In this document: in pieces, positions 41,238 to 50,069 of the stretch
Numbering within the stretch: the first letter of the stretch is position 1
How the letters are laid out: each line of letters opens with the position of its first letter
Source: Comamonadaceae bacterium
Lineage (GTDB): Bacteria > Pseudomonadota > Gammaproteobacteria > Burkholderiales > Burkholderiaceae_C
Assembly: GCA_027484575.1 (NCBI GenBank)
Contig: JAIXSQ010000007.1
Coordinates: forward strand, 248,001-312,000
Reading direction: 5' to 3'
Length of the DNA: 64,000 bases
The notes under the pieces: generated by a model
Told to the model about the DNA's origin: nothing
What the model saw: only the letters and a program-made list of their open reading frames with translations
Database searches by the model: none
Made by a program: the position numbers and the translations under genes

Positions 41238-41352
41238 CACCGGATCCCGGCCTGCGCCGGGATGAGGCCTCCCGCCGCGTCAGGCCCGCGCAGGCGGGCA
41301 TCCACGCCCGGGCGCAGCACTGGCTCGCAGGTCGCGCCGGCGCGGGAACGAC
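41238..41352. repeat. REP-type repeats, three decayed units
   Basis: Units CCGGATCCCGGCCTGCGCCG... (41240), GTCAGGCCCGCGCAGGCGGGC... (41279) and GGTCGCGCCGGCGCGGGAACGAC (41330). Mixed sequence from the two REP families of the window. They fill the gap between the mutase and the ABC exporter genes. Confidence 0.65.
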
Positions 41353-41356
41353 GGGG

Positions 41357-43174
41357 TCAGGGGAGCTGCCGCCCCTCGACCATCCGCGCGTACCAGCCGC
41401 CCTGCGCCAGCAGCTGCGCATGCGTGCCCACCGCCTCGATGCGGCCCTCGCGCAGCACGACGATGCGGTCGGCGTCGGCCACGGTGGACAGGCGGTGCGC
41501 GATCACCAGCGTCGTGCGGCCGCGGGTCAGGCGGCGCAGCGCGTCCTGCACCAGCGCCTCGCTCTCGTTGTCCAGCGCGCTGGTGGCTTCGTCCAGCACC
41601 AGGATGGGCGCGTCCTTGAGCAGCGCGCGGGCGATGGCCAGCCGCTGCCGCTGCCCGCCCGACAGGCCGGCGCCGCGCTCGCCCAGCACGGTGGCGTAGC
41701 CCTGCGGCAGCGCGGCGATGAAGTCGTGCGCGTTGGCCGCGCGCGCCGCCGCCTCGACCTGTGCGGCGGTGGCACCCGGGGTGCCGTAGGCGATGTTGGC
41801 CGCGACGGTGTCGTGGAACAGGTGCACGTCCTGCATCACGGTGCCCACCTGCCGGCGCAGCGAGGCGCCGGTGACCTCGGCGATGTCCTGCCCGTCCACC
41901 AGCACCCGCCCCGCCGCGGGCGCATGCAGCCGCTCCAGCAGCGACACCAGGGTGGTCTTGCCGCAGCCGCTGGGGCCCACCAGCGCGACGGTCTCGCCCG
42001 GCGCCACGGCCAGGTTGATGCCGCGCAGCACCGGCCGGCCGTCGGCGTAGGCGAAGGCCACGCCCTCGAACGCCACCGCGCCGCGCGCCACCTGCAGCGC
42101 CGGCGCGCCGGGCCGGTCGGCCAGCGGGTCGGGGGTCTCGAGGATGGCGGCCACGGCCTCCAGCGACACGCCCGCGCGCCGCACCGTGGCATAGATGCCG
42201 GTCAGGCCCTGGATGGGCCCGAACAGGCCGCCGACGTACTGCAGCGCCGCCACCAGCGTGCCCACCGTGCCGTGGCCGCGCAGCACCAGCCAGGCGCCCA
42301 GGGCCGCCACCGACAGCCGGGCGGCCGCGGCCGACAGGCCCTGCAGCGCGGTGGTGGCGGCATCGCGCCGGGCGCCGCGGATCGCCTCGGCATTGCCTTG
42401 CGCGACGGCGGCCAGGAAGCGCTGCGACTCGGCCTGCTCCATGGCCTGGCCCTTGACGGTGCGGATGCCGCCCAGCACCTCGGTCCAGCGGCCGAAGGTG
42501 GTGGTCCAGTGGGCCAGCAGGCGGCGGTCGCGGGCGGCCTGCTCGGGGGCCGCCCGCAGGCCGATCAGGGCCGGCAGCGGCGCGAACACGAGCACGGCCA
42601 GCGCCAGCCGCCAATCGAGCTGCAGCAGCGCGGCCAGGGCCAGCACGAGGTAGGCGATGGCGGGCAGCGCCTTGAACGCCAGCTCGGTGATGGCGGCGAC
42701 GAAGCCGGCGACGGCGGTGTTGACGCGGTTGACGGTGCCGCCCACGGTCTGCTGCTGGTGCCAGGCCAGCGGCAGCGCATGCAGCTGCCCGGTGACGCGG
42801 CGGCGCAGCGCGAAATCCAGGTCCAGCCGCACCCGCCAGCTGCGGCCCTCGAGCAGGCGGCCGAGCCAGACCTGCCCGACCTCGGCCAGCGCCACCAGCG
42901 CCAGCGCGGTGAGCACCGCGCGCACGGCGGCATCGGCCGGCGCGCGGTGGGCGGCGGTGGCCGCGGCGACCGCGCCGAGCGCGTCGACCAGGCCCAGCGT
43001 CGCCAGCGGCGCCGCGGCGCCCAGCGCCGCCAGCAGCAGGGCCAGCGCCAGCACCTTGGCGATGGGCGTGCCGAAGCCGGCCAGCCAGGGCAGCGCGCGC
43101 CGCACCAGCGCGCCGGTACGGGCCGGCGGGGGCAGGCGCTGGTCCTGCGGGAGGGAGTGGGCGGCGGTGGTCAT
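41357..43174 (-). CDS. ABC exporter, fused permease and ATPase (glucan/lipid exporter type)
   Basis: A 605-residue half-transporter. Six hydrophobic segments lie in residues about 35-310, then a nucleotide-binding domain with Walker [10 protein letters not shown] (about 403-411), signature [16 protein letters not shown] (about 505-520), Walker [13 protein letters not shown] and switch His (VIAHRLSTV). The permease sequence [21 protein letters not shown] resembles the NdvA/ChvA glucan exporters. It would work as a dimer and flip or export a glycan or lipid-linked sugar. It lies beside the glycan locus and is a good candidate for exporting its product, though the two are separated by the mutase and REP repeats. 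Confidence 0.82.
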   Translation of the reverse strand: MTTAAHSLPQDQRLPPPARTGALVRRALPWLAGFGTPIAKVLALALLLAALGAAAPLATLGLVDALGAVAAATAAHRAPADAAVRAVLTALALVALAEVGQVWLGRLLEGRSWRVRLDLDFALRRRVTGQLHALPLAWHQQQTVGGTVNRVNTAVAGFVAAITELAFKALPAIAYLVLALAALLQLDWRLALAVLVFAPLPALIGLRAAPEQAARDRRLLAHWTTTFGRWTEVLGGIRTVKGQAMEQAESQRFLAAVAQGNAEAIRGARRDAATTALQGLSAAAARLSVAALGAWLVLRGHGTVGTLVAALQYVGGLFGPIQGLTGIYATVRRAGVSLEAVAAILETPDPLADRPGAPALQVARGAVAFEGVAFAYADGRPVLRGINLAVAPGETVALVGPSGCGKTTLVSLLERLHAPAAGRVLVDGQDIAEVTGASLRRQVGTVMQDVHLFHDTVAANIAYGTPGATAAQVEAAARAANAHDFIAALPQGYATVLGERGAGLSGGQRQRLAIARALLKDAPILVLDEATSALDNESEALVQDALRRLTRGRTTLVIAHRLSTVADADRIVVLREGRIEAVGTHAQLLAQGGWYARMVEGRQLP

Positions 43175-43527
43175 GGCGTGCGCGGGTGGTGCGATTGCAG
43201 CGCCCCGGCGGCGCCGTGGCATGGGCAACTCAACGGTCCCCGCTAGGGATTTGGCCGACGCGACCGTGCCGGGGCGTCAAGTGCGCGTCAGGCTTCGGGC
43301 GCCGCGCGTGACGGGATGCGCAGGGTGGTGGCTGGGGGCGACGGGGGTGTGCGGTCTGCACGGGGAGCCGGCACCGTCATCCCGGCAAAGGCCGGGATCC
43401 AGTGACTTGGGGACTGCACCTGAAAGTCTCTGGGCCCCGGCCTTCGCCGGGGCGACGACGGGAGGCACCGCAGCCACCCCTCCCCGTCATCCCGGCGAAG
43501 GCCGGGATCCAGCGTCGTTGCGGCGCC
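43175..43527. other. Intergenic stretch with promoter of the ABC exporter and REP units
   Basis: About 350 bases. The first half lies upstream of the exporter gene and holds no recognised promoter. The second half is the REP cluster at 43376-43515. No gene is supported. Confidence 0.6.
43376..43515. repeat. REP-type repeats, second family (GTCATCCCGGC), three units
   Basis: CGTCATCCCGGCAAAGGCCGGGATCCAG (43376), its inverse CTGGGCCCCGGCCTTCGCCGGGGCGACGA (43430), and a third unit CGTCATCCCGGCGAAGGCCGGGATCCAG (43486). Each unit is a palindrome; units 1 and 2 also pair with each other. The same pair recurs at 59450. Confidence 0.85.
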
Positions 43528-44460
43528 CTAGCCCGCCGTCTCCCGCAGCCGCTGCTCCAGGTCGCGGATCAGCGCGCGGGCCTCGTCGCCCTCGGGGATC
43601 GGGCGGCCGCTGTCGCGCCACTGCACCGCGTCCTTGAAGCCGTGGACCTGCGCATGGCGGCGGAACCACAGGCCCTCGGGGTTGTGGCGGGTGATGCCGT
43701 CGAACACGGTGGCCAGCTGCTGCGATTGCTCGAGGCCCATGGCCAGCAGCACCTGGTTGACCACGATCTTGTGCATGGCGAGCATGCCGCGCGGCACGCC
43801 GGCGATGCGCTGCGCGAGCGCCAGCGTGGCGGTTTCGAGCCGGTCGGCGGGCACGGCCTCGTTGGCCAGGCCCCAGGCCGCGGCGGTGCGGCCGTCGATC
43901 ACGTCGCCGGTGAACATCAGCTGCTTGGCCCGGGTGGGGCCGAGCCGGTAGGTCCACATGGCGGTGGTGGGGCAGCCCCACACCCGCGTGGGCATGTAGC
44001 CGATGCGCGCGTCGTCGGCCATCACCAGCAGGTCGCAGCACAGGGCGATGTCGCTGCCGCCGGCCACCGCGGCGCCGTGCACCTTGGCGATGGTCGGCTT
44101 GGCGCTGCGCCACAGGGCCATGAAGTCCTCGGTGGTGCGCTTCATCCAGGCGTAGTCGGCCATGGGGTCCCAGGGCTGGCTCTCCTGCTGGCAGGGATGC
44201 TCGGCGCGGCCCTGGCCGAAGTCGACCAGGTCGTAGCCGCCGCAAAAGCCCTTGCCGGATCCCTCGACCACGATCACGTGGATCGCCGGGTCGGCGTTGG
44301 CCCAGTCGACCGCGGCGCGGATCGCGCCGGGCATGGCGGCGTCGATCGCGTTCAGCCGCGCGGGCCGGTGCAGCACCAGGCGGGCGATGCGCGGATGGCC
44401 GGGATCGGGGCCGCAGCGCACCGGCCCGAAGTCGTGCAGCGCCGCCGGGTCAGTCGGCAT
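43528..44460 (-). CDS. Enoyl-CoA hydratase/isomerase family protein
   Basis: A 310-residue crotonase. RIARLVLHRPARLNAIDAAM (about residues 25-44) starts the fold. The oxyanion-hole strands are GSGKGFCGGYDL (about 67-78) and VHGAAVAGGSDIALCCDLLV (about 127-146). An insert of about 20 residues (HPCQQESQPWDPMADY) and a longer C-terminus distinguish it from short fatty-acid crotonases. The catalytic acid pair is not obvious, so hydratase, isomerase or another crotonase reaction is possible. Its start overlaps the Bug gene stop by 11 bases, so the pair is translationally coupled. Confidence 0.85.
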   Translation of the reverse strand: MPTDPAALHDFGPVRCGPDPGHPRIARLVLHRPARLNAIDAAMPGAIRAAVDWANADPAIHVIVVEGSGKGFCGGYDLVDFGQGRAEHPCQQESQPWDPMADYAWMKRTTEDFMALWRSAKPTIAKVHGAAVAGGSDIALCCDLLVMADDARIGYMPTRVWGCPTTAMWTYRLGPTRAKQLMFTGDVIDGRTAAAWGLANEAVPADRLETATLALAQRIAGVPRGMLAMHKIVVNQVLLAMGLEQSQQLATVFDGITRHNPEGLWFRRHAQVHGFKDAVQWRDSGRPIPEGDEARALIRDLEQRLRETAG

Positions 44461-45424
44461 AGACGCCGGCCTTGCGGATCACCGGGCCCCACTTGGCGAT
44501 CTCGGCCTCCAGGTGGGTGCGCAGGCCGGCAGGGCTCATCTTGTCGGCCGGCACGATGTCGGCGTTCAGGTCGGCCAGGCGCTTCTTCACCTCGGGGTCC
44601 TGCATGGCCACGCGCAGGGCGGCATTGAGCTTGTCGAGCACCGGCTGCGGCGTGCCCTTGGGCGCGTACAGGCCATGCCACACCTTGACCTCGAAGCCCT
44701 TGAGGCCCTGCTCGTCCAGCGAGGGCACGTTGGGCAGCGCCTCCAGCCGCCGGGGCGTGGTGACGCCGAACACCTTGACGCGGCCGTCCTTGATCAGCGG
44801 CACGGTCTGCGTCGTCTGGTCGCACAGCAGGTCGACCTGGCCGCCCAGCAGCGCGTTCATCGCCGGGCCGGTGCCCGAGAACGGCACGGTGGTCAGCTCG
44901 GTGCCCACCGCGCTCTGGAACAGCAGCCCGCACAGGTGCGACACCGCGCCCAGGCCGGCGTTGGCCAGCGAGATCTTGTTGCCTTCGCGCTTGATGACGG
45001 CCTGCAGCTCCGGCAGCGTGTTGGCCGGGAAGTCCTTGCGCGCCAGCAGCGTCATCGGCACGTCGACCACCTGGCCGATGGTCTCGAAGTCCTTGAGCGG
45101 GTCGAACTGCAGCTTCTTGTACAGGGCCGGCGCGGTGCTCATGCCCATGTGGTGCAGGAAGACGGTGTAGCCGTTGGGCTGGGCCCGGGCCACGCGGGTG
45201 GCGGCGATGGTGCCGCCGGCGCCGACGGTGTTCTCGACCGTCACCGACTGCCCCAGCGAGCGGCCCATGGGGATGGCCATCATGCGCGCCACCACGTCCG
45301 TGGGCCCGCCGGCCGCGAACGGCACGACCAGGGTGACGGGGCGGTCGGGGAAGGCGGCCTGGGCGCCCGCGGCGAGCGAGGCGGCCGCGAGCGCGAGGGC
45401 GAGCAAGGGGCGGGCAAGACGCAT
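44450..45424 (-). CDS. Bug-type substrate-binding protein
   Basis: A 324-residue periplasmic receptor with a 22-residue signal peptide (LLALALAAASLAAGAQA). FPDRPVTLVVPFAAGGPTDVVARMM (about 25-49) and NTVGAGGTIAATRVARAQPNGYTVFL (about 64-89) are the ligand-binding loops. It probably captures a carboxylate degraded by the crotonase and decarboxylase made from neighbouring genes. ATG 45424 begins the signal. GGAGA lies 10 bases upstream. Confidence 0.88.
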   Translation of the reverse strand: MRLARPLLALALAAASLAAGAQAAFPDRPVTLVVPFAAGGPTDVVARMMAIPMGRSLGQSVTVENTVGAGGTIAATRVARAQPNGYTVFLHHMGMSTAPALYKKLQFDPLKDFETIGQVVDVPMTLLARKDFPANTLPELQAVIKREGNKISLANAGLGAVSHLCGLLFQSAVGTELTTVPFSGTGPAMNALLGGQVDLLCDQTTQTVPLIKDGRVKVFGVTTPRRLEALPNVPSLDEQGLKGFEVKVWHGLYAPKGTPQPVLDKLNAALRVAMQDPEVKKRLADLNADIVPADKMSPAGLRTHLEAEIAKWGPVIRKAGVYAD

Positions 45425-45538
45425 GGGAAGGTGTCTCCGGATCGTTGTGGGCAGGGATGCCGCCCCCACGGTACCGCGCCCCCGCCCGCCCCGCACTCGG
45501 GATTGACCTTGATGCCGGCCCGCCCGGGCCGGGTGGCC

Positions 45539-45916
45539 TCAGGCCTTGCCGGCGTCGAACACCTCGCGCGCGGTGCGGAAGCTGTCGATGGCGGCCGGCA
45601 CGCCGCAGTAGATCGCCGCCTGCAGGAAGACCTCGCGGATCTCCTCGCGCGTGACGCCGTTGTTGAGCGCGCCACGCACGTGCAGCTTGAGCTCGTGCGG
45701 GCGGTTCAGCGCGGTGAGCATCGCCAGGTTGAGCAGGCTGCGGGTGCGCCGGTCCAGCCCGGGCCGGTTCCAGATCTCGTCCCAGCAGTACTGGGTGACC
45801 AGCTCCTGCATGGGGCGGTTGAAGTCGTCGGCGCCGGCGATCGACTTGTCCACGTAGTCGCTGCCCAGCACGGCGCGGCGGGTGGCCAGGCCTCGTTCGA
45901 AACTGTCCTTGTCCAT
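45539..45916 (-). CDS. Carboxymuconolactone decarboxylase family protein
   Basis: A 125-residue AhpD-fold protein. ERGLATRRAVLGSDYVDKSI at the N-terminus and LDRRTRSLLNLAMLTALNRPHELKLHVRGALNNGVTREEIREVFLQ (about 54-99) match the PcaC (4-carboxymuconolactone decarboxylase) pattern, including E-x6-H. It lacks the C-x2-C of peroxidase members. Together with crotonase, Bug receptor and LysR this suggests an aromatic-acid type catabolic module. The substrate is not proven. Confidence 0.85.
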   Translation of the reverse strand: MDKDSFERGLATRRAVLGSDYVDKSIAGADDFNRPMQELVTQYCWDEIWNRPGLDRRTRSLLNLAMLTALNRPHELKLHVRGALNNGVTREEIREVFLQAAIYCGVPAAIDSFRTAREVFDAGKA

Positions 45917-46034
45917 GGTGTTGCCTCTCGGGGATCGGAAGGGCCGCGATGGTGACGGCAGGCGGCCCCCCGTGCAAGCGCGCGCGGCAAGACCCCGGCT
46001 TCGGCGGCGCCGAAGGCTGGCCCATCCGTGCGGC

Positions 46035-46040
46035 TACCAT
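46035..46040 (+). promoter_or_regulatory. -10 box candidate of the LysR gene
   Basis: TACCAT, 11 bases before ATG 46052, would start transcription about 5 bases ahead of the codon. There is no Shine-Dalgarno in between. Confidence 0.4.
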
Positions 46041-46051
46041 CGCGGCCTTCC

Positions 46052-46966
46052 ATGGATTTCGACCTGACCGACCTGCGCCTGCTGGTGGCCACGGCCGACG
46101 AGGGCAGCCTCACGCGCGCCGCCGCCGCCCGCCACCTGTCGCTGGCCGCGGCCAGCGCCCGCATCAAGGCCCTCGAGGGCCAGGCCGGCATCCCGCTGCT
46201 GTACCGCGAGGCCCGCGGCGTGCGCCTGACGCCGGCCGGCGAGGCCTTCCTGCACCATGCCCGCGCGGTGCTGCGCCAGTGCGGCCAGCTGCAGGGCGAC
46301 CTGCAGGCCTATGCCGGCGGCCTGCGCGGCCACGTGCGGGTGTTCGCCAACACCACCGGCGTGACCGACGTGCTGCCCGAGATCCTGGCCGCCTTCCTGC
46401 GCGCCCACGCCCAGGTCAACGTGGACCTGCGCGAGAAGCCCAACCCGGAGATCGCCCGCGGCGTGCTTGACGGCCGCGCCGACCTGGGCATCGTCGCCGG
46501 GCCGGTGGACACGCTGGGGCTGCGCCGCATCCACTTCAGCACCGACCGGCTGGTGCTGGTGGTGCCGCGCGGCCATGCGCTGGCGCGGCGCAAGCGGGTG
46601 GCGTTCGCCGACACCCTGGCCTACGAGCAGGTGGGCATGCACGAGGGCAGCACGCTGCAGGCCTTCCTGCTGCACGCCACGGCGCAACTGGGCCGGCCGC
46701 TGCGGCTGCGGGTGCAGCTGGCCGGCTTCGACGCGATCTGCCGCATGGTGGGCGCGGGCGTGGGCATCGCGGTGGTGCCCGAGAGCGCCGCCGCCCGCCA
46801 CCTGGCGCCGCACCGGCTGGTGCCCATCGCGCTGGAGGACGCCTGGGCCGTGCGCGAGCGCCACGTGCTGCTGCGCGAGCGCGAGGCCCTGCCCGCGCCG
46901 GCGCGCTCGCTGCTCGCGCTGCTGCTGGCGCACTACCGCGTGCCCGAGCCCGCCGACCTGCCCTGA
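46052..46966 (+). CDS. LysR family transcriptional regulator
   Basis: A 304-residue regulator. The winged helix is in DLTDLRLLVATADEGSLTRAAAARHLSLAAASARIKALE (residues 4-42). The effector domain has HVRVFANTTGVTDVLPEIL from about residue 93, and a conserved end GVGIAVVPESAAARH (about 236-250). It is divergent from the decarboxylase, Bug and crotonase genes and is their likely regulator. ATG 46052 begins the first helix. Confidence 0.88.
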   Translation: MDFDLTDLRLLVATADEGSLTRAAAARHLSLAAASARIKALEGQAGIPLLYREARGVRLTPAGEAFLHHARAVLRQCGQLQGDLQAYAGGLRGHVRVFANTTGVTDVLPEILAAFLRAHAQVNVDLREKPNPEIARGVLDGRADLGIVAGPVDTLGLRRIHFSTDRLVLVVPRGHALARRKRVAFADTLAYEQVGMHEGSTLQAFLLHATAQLGRPLRLRVQLAGFDAICRMVGAGVGIAVVPESAAARHLAPHRLVPIALEDAWAVRERHVLLREREALPAPARSLLALLLAHYRVPEPADLP

Positions 46967-46986
46967 CCGACCCACCTCGCCGACCG

Positions 46987-47640
46987 ATGAAGCAAGCCGA
47001 CGTCACCCCCTTCTTCGCCACCCTGCAGGCGGCCAACCCGTCGCCGCAGACCGAGCTGGAATACACCAGCGTGTTCGAGCTGCTGGCGGCGGTGCTGCTG
47101 TCGGCGCAGGCCACCGACGCCGGCGTGAACAAGGCCACCCGCCGGCTGTTCCCCCGCGCGGGCACGCCGCAGGCCATCCTGGACCTGGGCCTGCCGGCGC
47201 TGGAGGACGCGCTGCGCACCATCGGCCTGTACCGCACCAAGGCCAAGAACCTGTACGCGACCTGCCGCATCCTGGTCGAGCAGCACGGCGGGCAGGTGCC
47301 GCGCACGCGCGAGGCGCTGGAGGCCCTGCCGGGCGTGGGCCGAAAGACCGCCAACGTGGTGCTCAACGTGGCCTTCGGCGAGCCGACCATGGCGGTGGAC
47401 ACGCACATCTTCCGGGTCTCCAACCGCACCGGCCTGGCGCCGGGCAAGGACCCGCTGCAGGTGGAGATGCGGCTGCTCGATCGCGTGCCGCCGGCCTACC
47501 TGGCCGATGCGCACCACTGGCTGATCCTGCACGGCCGCTACGTCTGCGTGGCGCGGCTGCCACAGTGCTGGCGCTGCGCGGTGCGCTCCTGGTGCGATTA
47601 CCGCCCCAAAACGCCCGCGCCCGGGGCGTCCGGTGCATGA
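46987..47640 (+). CDS. nth: Endonuclease III
   Basis: A 217-residue DNA glycosylase/AP lyase. The helix-hairpin-helix is LPGVGRKTANVVLN (about residues 115-128), with catalytic Lys in GRKTAN and Asp in VDTHIFR (about 138-144). The C-terminal 4Fe-4S site is C-x6-C-x2-C-x5-C in VCVARLPQCWRCAVRSWC. It removes oxidised pyrimidines. ATG 46987 is 20 bases after the LysR stop. An ATG overlaps its stop (ATGA at 47637). Confidence 0.95.
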   Translation: MKQADVTPFFATLQAANPSPQTELEYTSVFELLAAVLLSAQATDAGVNKATRRLFPRAGTPQAILDLGLPALEDALRTIGLYRTKAKNLYATCRILVEQHGGQVPRTREALEALPGVGRKTANVVLNVAFGEPTMAVDTHIFRVSNRTGLAPGKDPLQVEMRLLDRVPPAYLADAHHWLILHGRYVCVARLPQCWRCAVRSWCDYRPKTPAPGASGA

Positions 47641-47681
47641 ACGGATGGGCCGCCGCGGCCGAACCTGCTAGGGTGGCGCGC

Positions 47682-48293
47682 ATGGAGCAGGGAGCGCAGA
47701 CCAACGGGCGCGTGGACGGCAGCGGGGCCGCGGGCCCGGCCGACCACTACGCGGTGCTGGGCCTGCGCAGCGATGCCAGCGCCGACGAGGTGCGCAGCGC
47801 CTTCCGCCGGCTGGCCCGGCTGCACCATCCCGACAGCCAGGATGCCGAGCAGGGGCAGGCGTCCACCGACGCCATGGCCCGCCTCAACGAGGCCTATGCG
47901 GTCCTGAGCGACACCCACCGCCGCACCGAGCACGACCTGGCCCTGCGCCTGGCCCGCCGCGCGCAGGGCAGCCCACCGCCCCCCGCCCCGGCCCGGGCCG
48001 CCACGCGTGTCCGGACCCCGCGCTGGCTGGTCGCGACCTCGGCACTCCTGGTCGGTGGCGCGCTGGCCGGCTGGACGCTCTGGCGGCCGGTGGCCCCCCC
48101 GGCCGGGCCGCTGGCGCCGGCCGTCGCCGCCGACGGCGCCGCGGGCACGGCCGCGCCCGAGGACCAGCCCCTGCGGCTGGTGGCCACCCGCGAACTCGCC
48201 CGCCTGCCGGGCGCCGGCGGCGCGTCCGCCGCCCAGGCCCCCAAGGCCGCCACCACCGCCCAGGCCGCGCCCACCGTGGCGTCGTCGCGCTGA
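47682..48293 (+). CDS. Membrane-anchored J-domain protein
   Basis: A 203-residue protein. The J domain is at residues 22-85: DHYAVLGLRSDASADEVRSAFRRLARLHHPDS with the H-P-D triad, then LNEAYAVLSD. After a Pro/Ala/Arg linker there is one hydrophobic helix (WLVATSALLVGGALAGWTLW, about 114-133) and an Ala-rich, probably periplasmic or disordered tail. It would recruit and stimulate an Hsp70 at the membrane. ATG 47682 has TAGGGT 7 bases upstream (leaderless type). The in-frame ATG 47637, coupled to the nth stop, would add 15 residues. Confidence 0.78.
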   Translation: MEQGAQTNGRVDGSGAAGPADHYAVLGLRSDASADEVRSAFRRLARLHHPDSQDAEQGQASTDAMARLNEAYAVLSDTHRRTEHDLALRLARRAQGSPPPPAPARAATRVRTPRWLVATSALLVGGALAGWTLWRPVAPPAGPLAPAVAADGAAGTAAPEDQPLRLVATRELARLPGAGGASAAQAPKAATTAQAAPTVASSR

Positions 48294-48303
48294 GACGGCC
48301 GCC

Positions 48304-48693
48304 GTGCTGCTGTCGGTGCTGGTGCTGTGCGTGGGCGCCTCGCTGGGCGCCCTCGCCCGCTGGGGGCTGTCCCTCTGGCTGAACGCCGGCACCCACTGGC
48401 TGCCCGTGGGCACGCTGGTGGCCAACCTGGCCGGCGGCTGGCTGATCGGCCTGCTGGTGGCGGTGTTCCAGGCCCATCCCCATCTCGATCCGGCCTGGCG
48501 CCTGGCGCTGGTCACCGGCTTCCTGGGCGCGCTGACCACCTTCTCGACCTTCTCGATGGAGACGGTGGGGCTGCTGCAGCAGGGCCGCCTCGGCCAGGCC
48601 CTCGCCCTGGCCGGGCTGCACCTGGCCGGCTCGCTGGCACTGACCTGGGCGGGGCTGCGCTGCGGGCAGGCGCTGGTGGGCACCGGGGCCTGA
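48304..48693 (+). CDS. crcB: Fluoride channel CrcB/Fluc
   Basis: A 129-residue, four-helix protein with VGASLGALARWGLSLWLN (about residues 10-27), GTLVANLAGGWLIGLL (about 36-51) and VTGFLGALTTFSTFSMETV (about 68-86), the Fluc hallmarks including the conserved Asn and the TFSTF break. It exports fluoride as a dual-topology dimer. The start is GTG 48304, 10 bases after the J-domain stop. No fluoride riboswitch was seen upstream, where coding sequence fills the space. Confidence 0.92.
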   Translation: MLLSVLVLCVGASLGALARWGLSLWLNAGTHWLPVGTLVANLAGGWLIGLLVAVFQAHPHLDPAWRLALVTGFLGALTTFSTFSMETVGLLQQGRLGQALALAGLHLAGSLALTWAGLRCGQALVGTGA

Positions 48694-48694
48694 C

Positions 48695-48700
48695 TAGAAT
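48695..48700 (+). promoter_or_regulatory. -10 box candidate of the antiporter gene
   Basis: TAGAAT directly after the crcB stop codon, 76 bases before the antiporter ATG. The leader holds a GC-rich hairpin (TCCGCCATGGTGGCGGG near 48714-48730). The -35 is not clear. Confidence 0.4.
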
Positions 48701-48775
48701 CCGCCCCCGGGTGTCCGCCATGGTGGCGGGCAGGCAAGCGCGCAGGTCGGGCCGCCTCGCGGGATCCGCCACGCC

Positions 48776-50050
48776 ATGCCCCAGCCCACCTCCACGCCCG
48801 TCCTCGTCCTGGCCGCCGTCCTGTTCGCGGTCGCCCTGGTCCACACCTTCGCCGCCAGCCGCATCGAGCGGCTGTCCCACCGCTACCCGCGCCACGCCGG
48901 CCTGTTCCACCTGCTGGGCGAGGTCGAGGTGGTGTTCGGCCTCTGGGCCATCGTGCTGGTGGCCGGCCTGGCCCTGCTGGCCAGCCCCGCGGAGGCCCTG
49001 GCCTATGCCGAATCGCGCCAGTACACCGAGCCGCTGTTCGTCTTCGTGGTGATGGTGGTCGCGGCCTCGCGGCCGATCGTGCATGCGGTGCTGCAGGCCA
49101 CGCAGTGGCTGGCGCGCCGGGCGCCGGTGCCCACGCCCCTGGCCGCGGCCTGGCTGGGACTGGCCGCGGTGCCGCTGTTCGGCTCCTTCATCACCGAGCC
49201 CGCGGCCATGACCATCGCCGCGCTGATGCTCGCGCCGCAGGTGTTCCGCCCCGGCATGCCCGAACGCCTGAAGTACGTCGCGCTGGGCGTGCTGTTCGTC
49301 AACGTGTCCATCGGCGGCACGCTCACCTCGTTCGCGGCGCCGCCGGTGCTGATGGTGGCGGCCACCTGGGACTGGGACACCGCCTTCATGGCGGCCAACT
49401 TCGGCTGGAAGGCGGCGATCGCGGTGGTGGTCAACGCCACGCTGGCGGTCTGGCTGCTGCGCGGCCACCTGGGCCGCGAGGGGTCGACCGCGGGCGCCGA
49501 CACCGCAACCCGCACCGCCATGCCCCTGGGCGTGGTCGCGGTGCACGCGGCCTGCCTGGCCGCGGTGGTGCTGCTGGCGCACCATCCGGTGGCCTTCCTG
49601 GGCGTGTTCCTGCTGTTCCTGGGCTACACCCAGGCCTATGCCCGCCACCAGAGCCCGCTGATCGTGCGCGAGGCGCTGCTGGTGGCCTTTTTCCTGGCGG
49701 GCCTGGTGGTGCTGGGGGGACTGCAGCAGTGGTGGCTGCAGCCGCTGGTGTCGGCAATGGGACCGACCACGCTGTTCTTCGGCGCCACGGCGCTGACCGC
49801 GATCACCGACAACGCCGCCCTCACCTACCTGGGCTCGCTGATCCGGGGCATCTCCGACGAGGCCAAGTACAGCCTGGTGGCCGGCGCGGTCACCGGCGGC
49901 GGCCTGACGGTCATCGCCAACGCGCCCAACCCCGCCGGGGTGGCGCTGCTCAAGCAGGGCTTCGCCGACGGCGCCATCGGCGCGGGCGGGCTGTTCGTCG
50001 GCGCGCTGCTGCCGACGCTGTTGGCGGGGGCGGCGCTGCTGCTGCTGTGA
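48776..50050 (+). CDS. Putative sodium/proton antiporter (DUF1504 type)
   Basis: A 424-residue membrane protein with about 12 hydrophobic segments. SHRYPRHAGLFHLLGEVEVVFGLWA (about residues 33-57), FGSFITEPAAMTIAALML (about 138-155), FVNVSIGGTLTSFAAPPVLMVA (about 175-196) and ATALTAITDNAALTYLGSL (about 338-356) fit the putative Na+/H+ antiporter family of the IT superfamily. The D-N pair in TAITDNAAL and E in ITEPA are likely ion-binding. It would move ions across the inner membrane. The gene stands alone between crcB and the TetR gene. Confidence 0.8.
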   Translation: MPQPTSTPVLVLAAVLFAVALVHTFAASRIERLSHRYPRHAGLFHLLGEVEVVFGLWAIVLVAGLALLASPAEALAYAESRQYTEPLFVFVVMVVAASRPIVHAVLQATQWLARRAPVPTPLAAAWLGLAAVPLFGSFITEPAAMTIAALMLAPQVFRPGMPERLKYVALGVLFVNVSIGGTLTSFAAPPVLMVAATWDWDTAFMAANFGWKAAIAVVVNATLAVWLLRGHLGREGSTAGADTATRTAMPLGVVAVHAACLAAVVLLAHHPVAFLGVFLLFLGYTQAYARHQSPLIVREALLVAFFLAGLVVLGGLQQWWLQPLVSAMGPTTLFFGATALTAITDNAALTYLGSLIRGISDEAKYSLVAGAVTGGGLTVIANAPNPAGVALLKQGFADGAIGAGGLFVGALLPTLLAGAALLLL

Positions 50051-50069
50051 CGCGGCGCGCGGCCGCCGC

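Noticed and set aside
43376..43515. Possible CRISPR-like repeat-spacer pattern
   Set aside because: Units are palindromic REP elements in both orientations, irregularly spaced, and recur singly elsewhere.
48294..48303. Fluoride riboswitch before crcB
   Set aside because: Only 10 bases separate crcB from the preceding gene and no riboswitch core was recognised in the coding sequence upstream.
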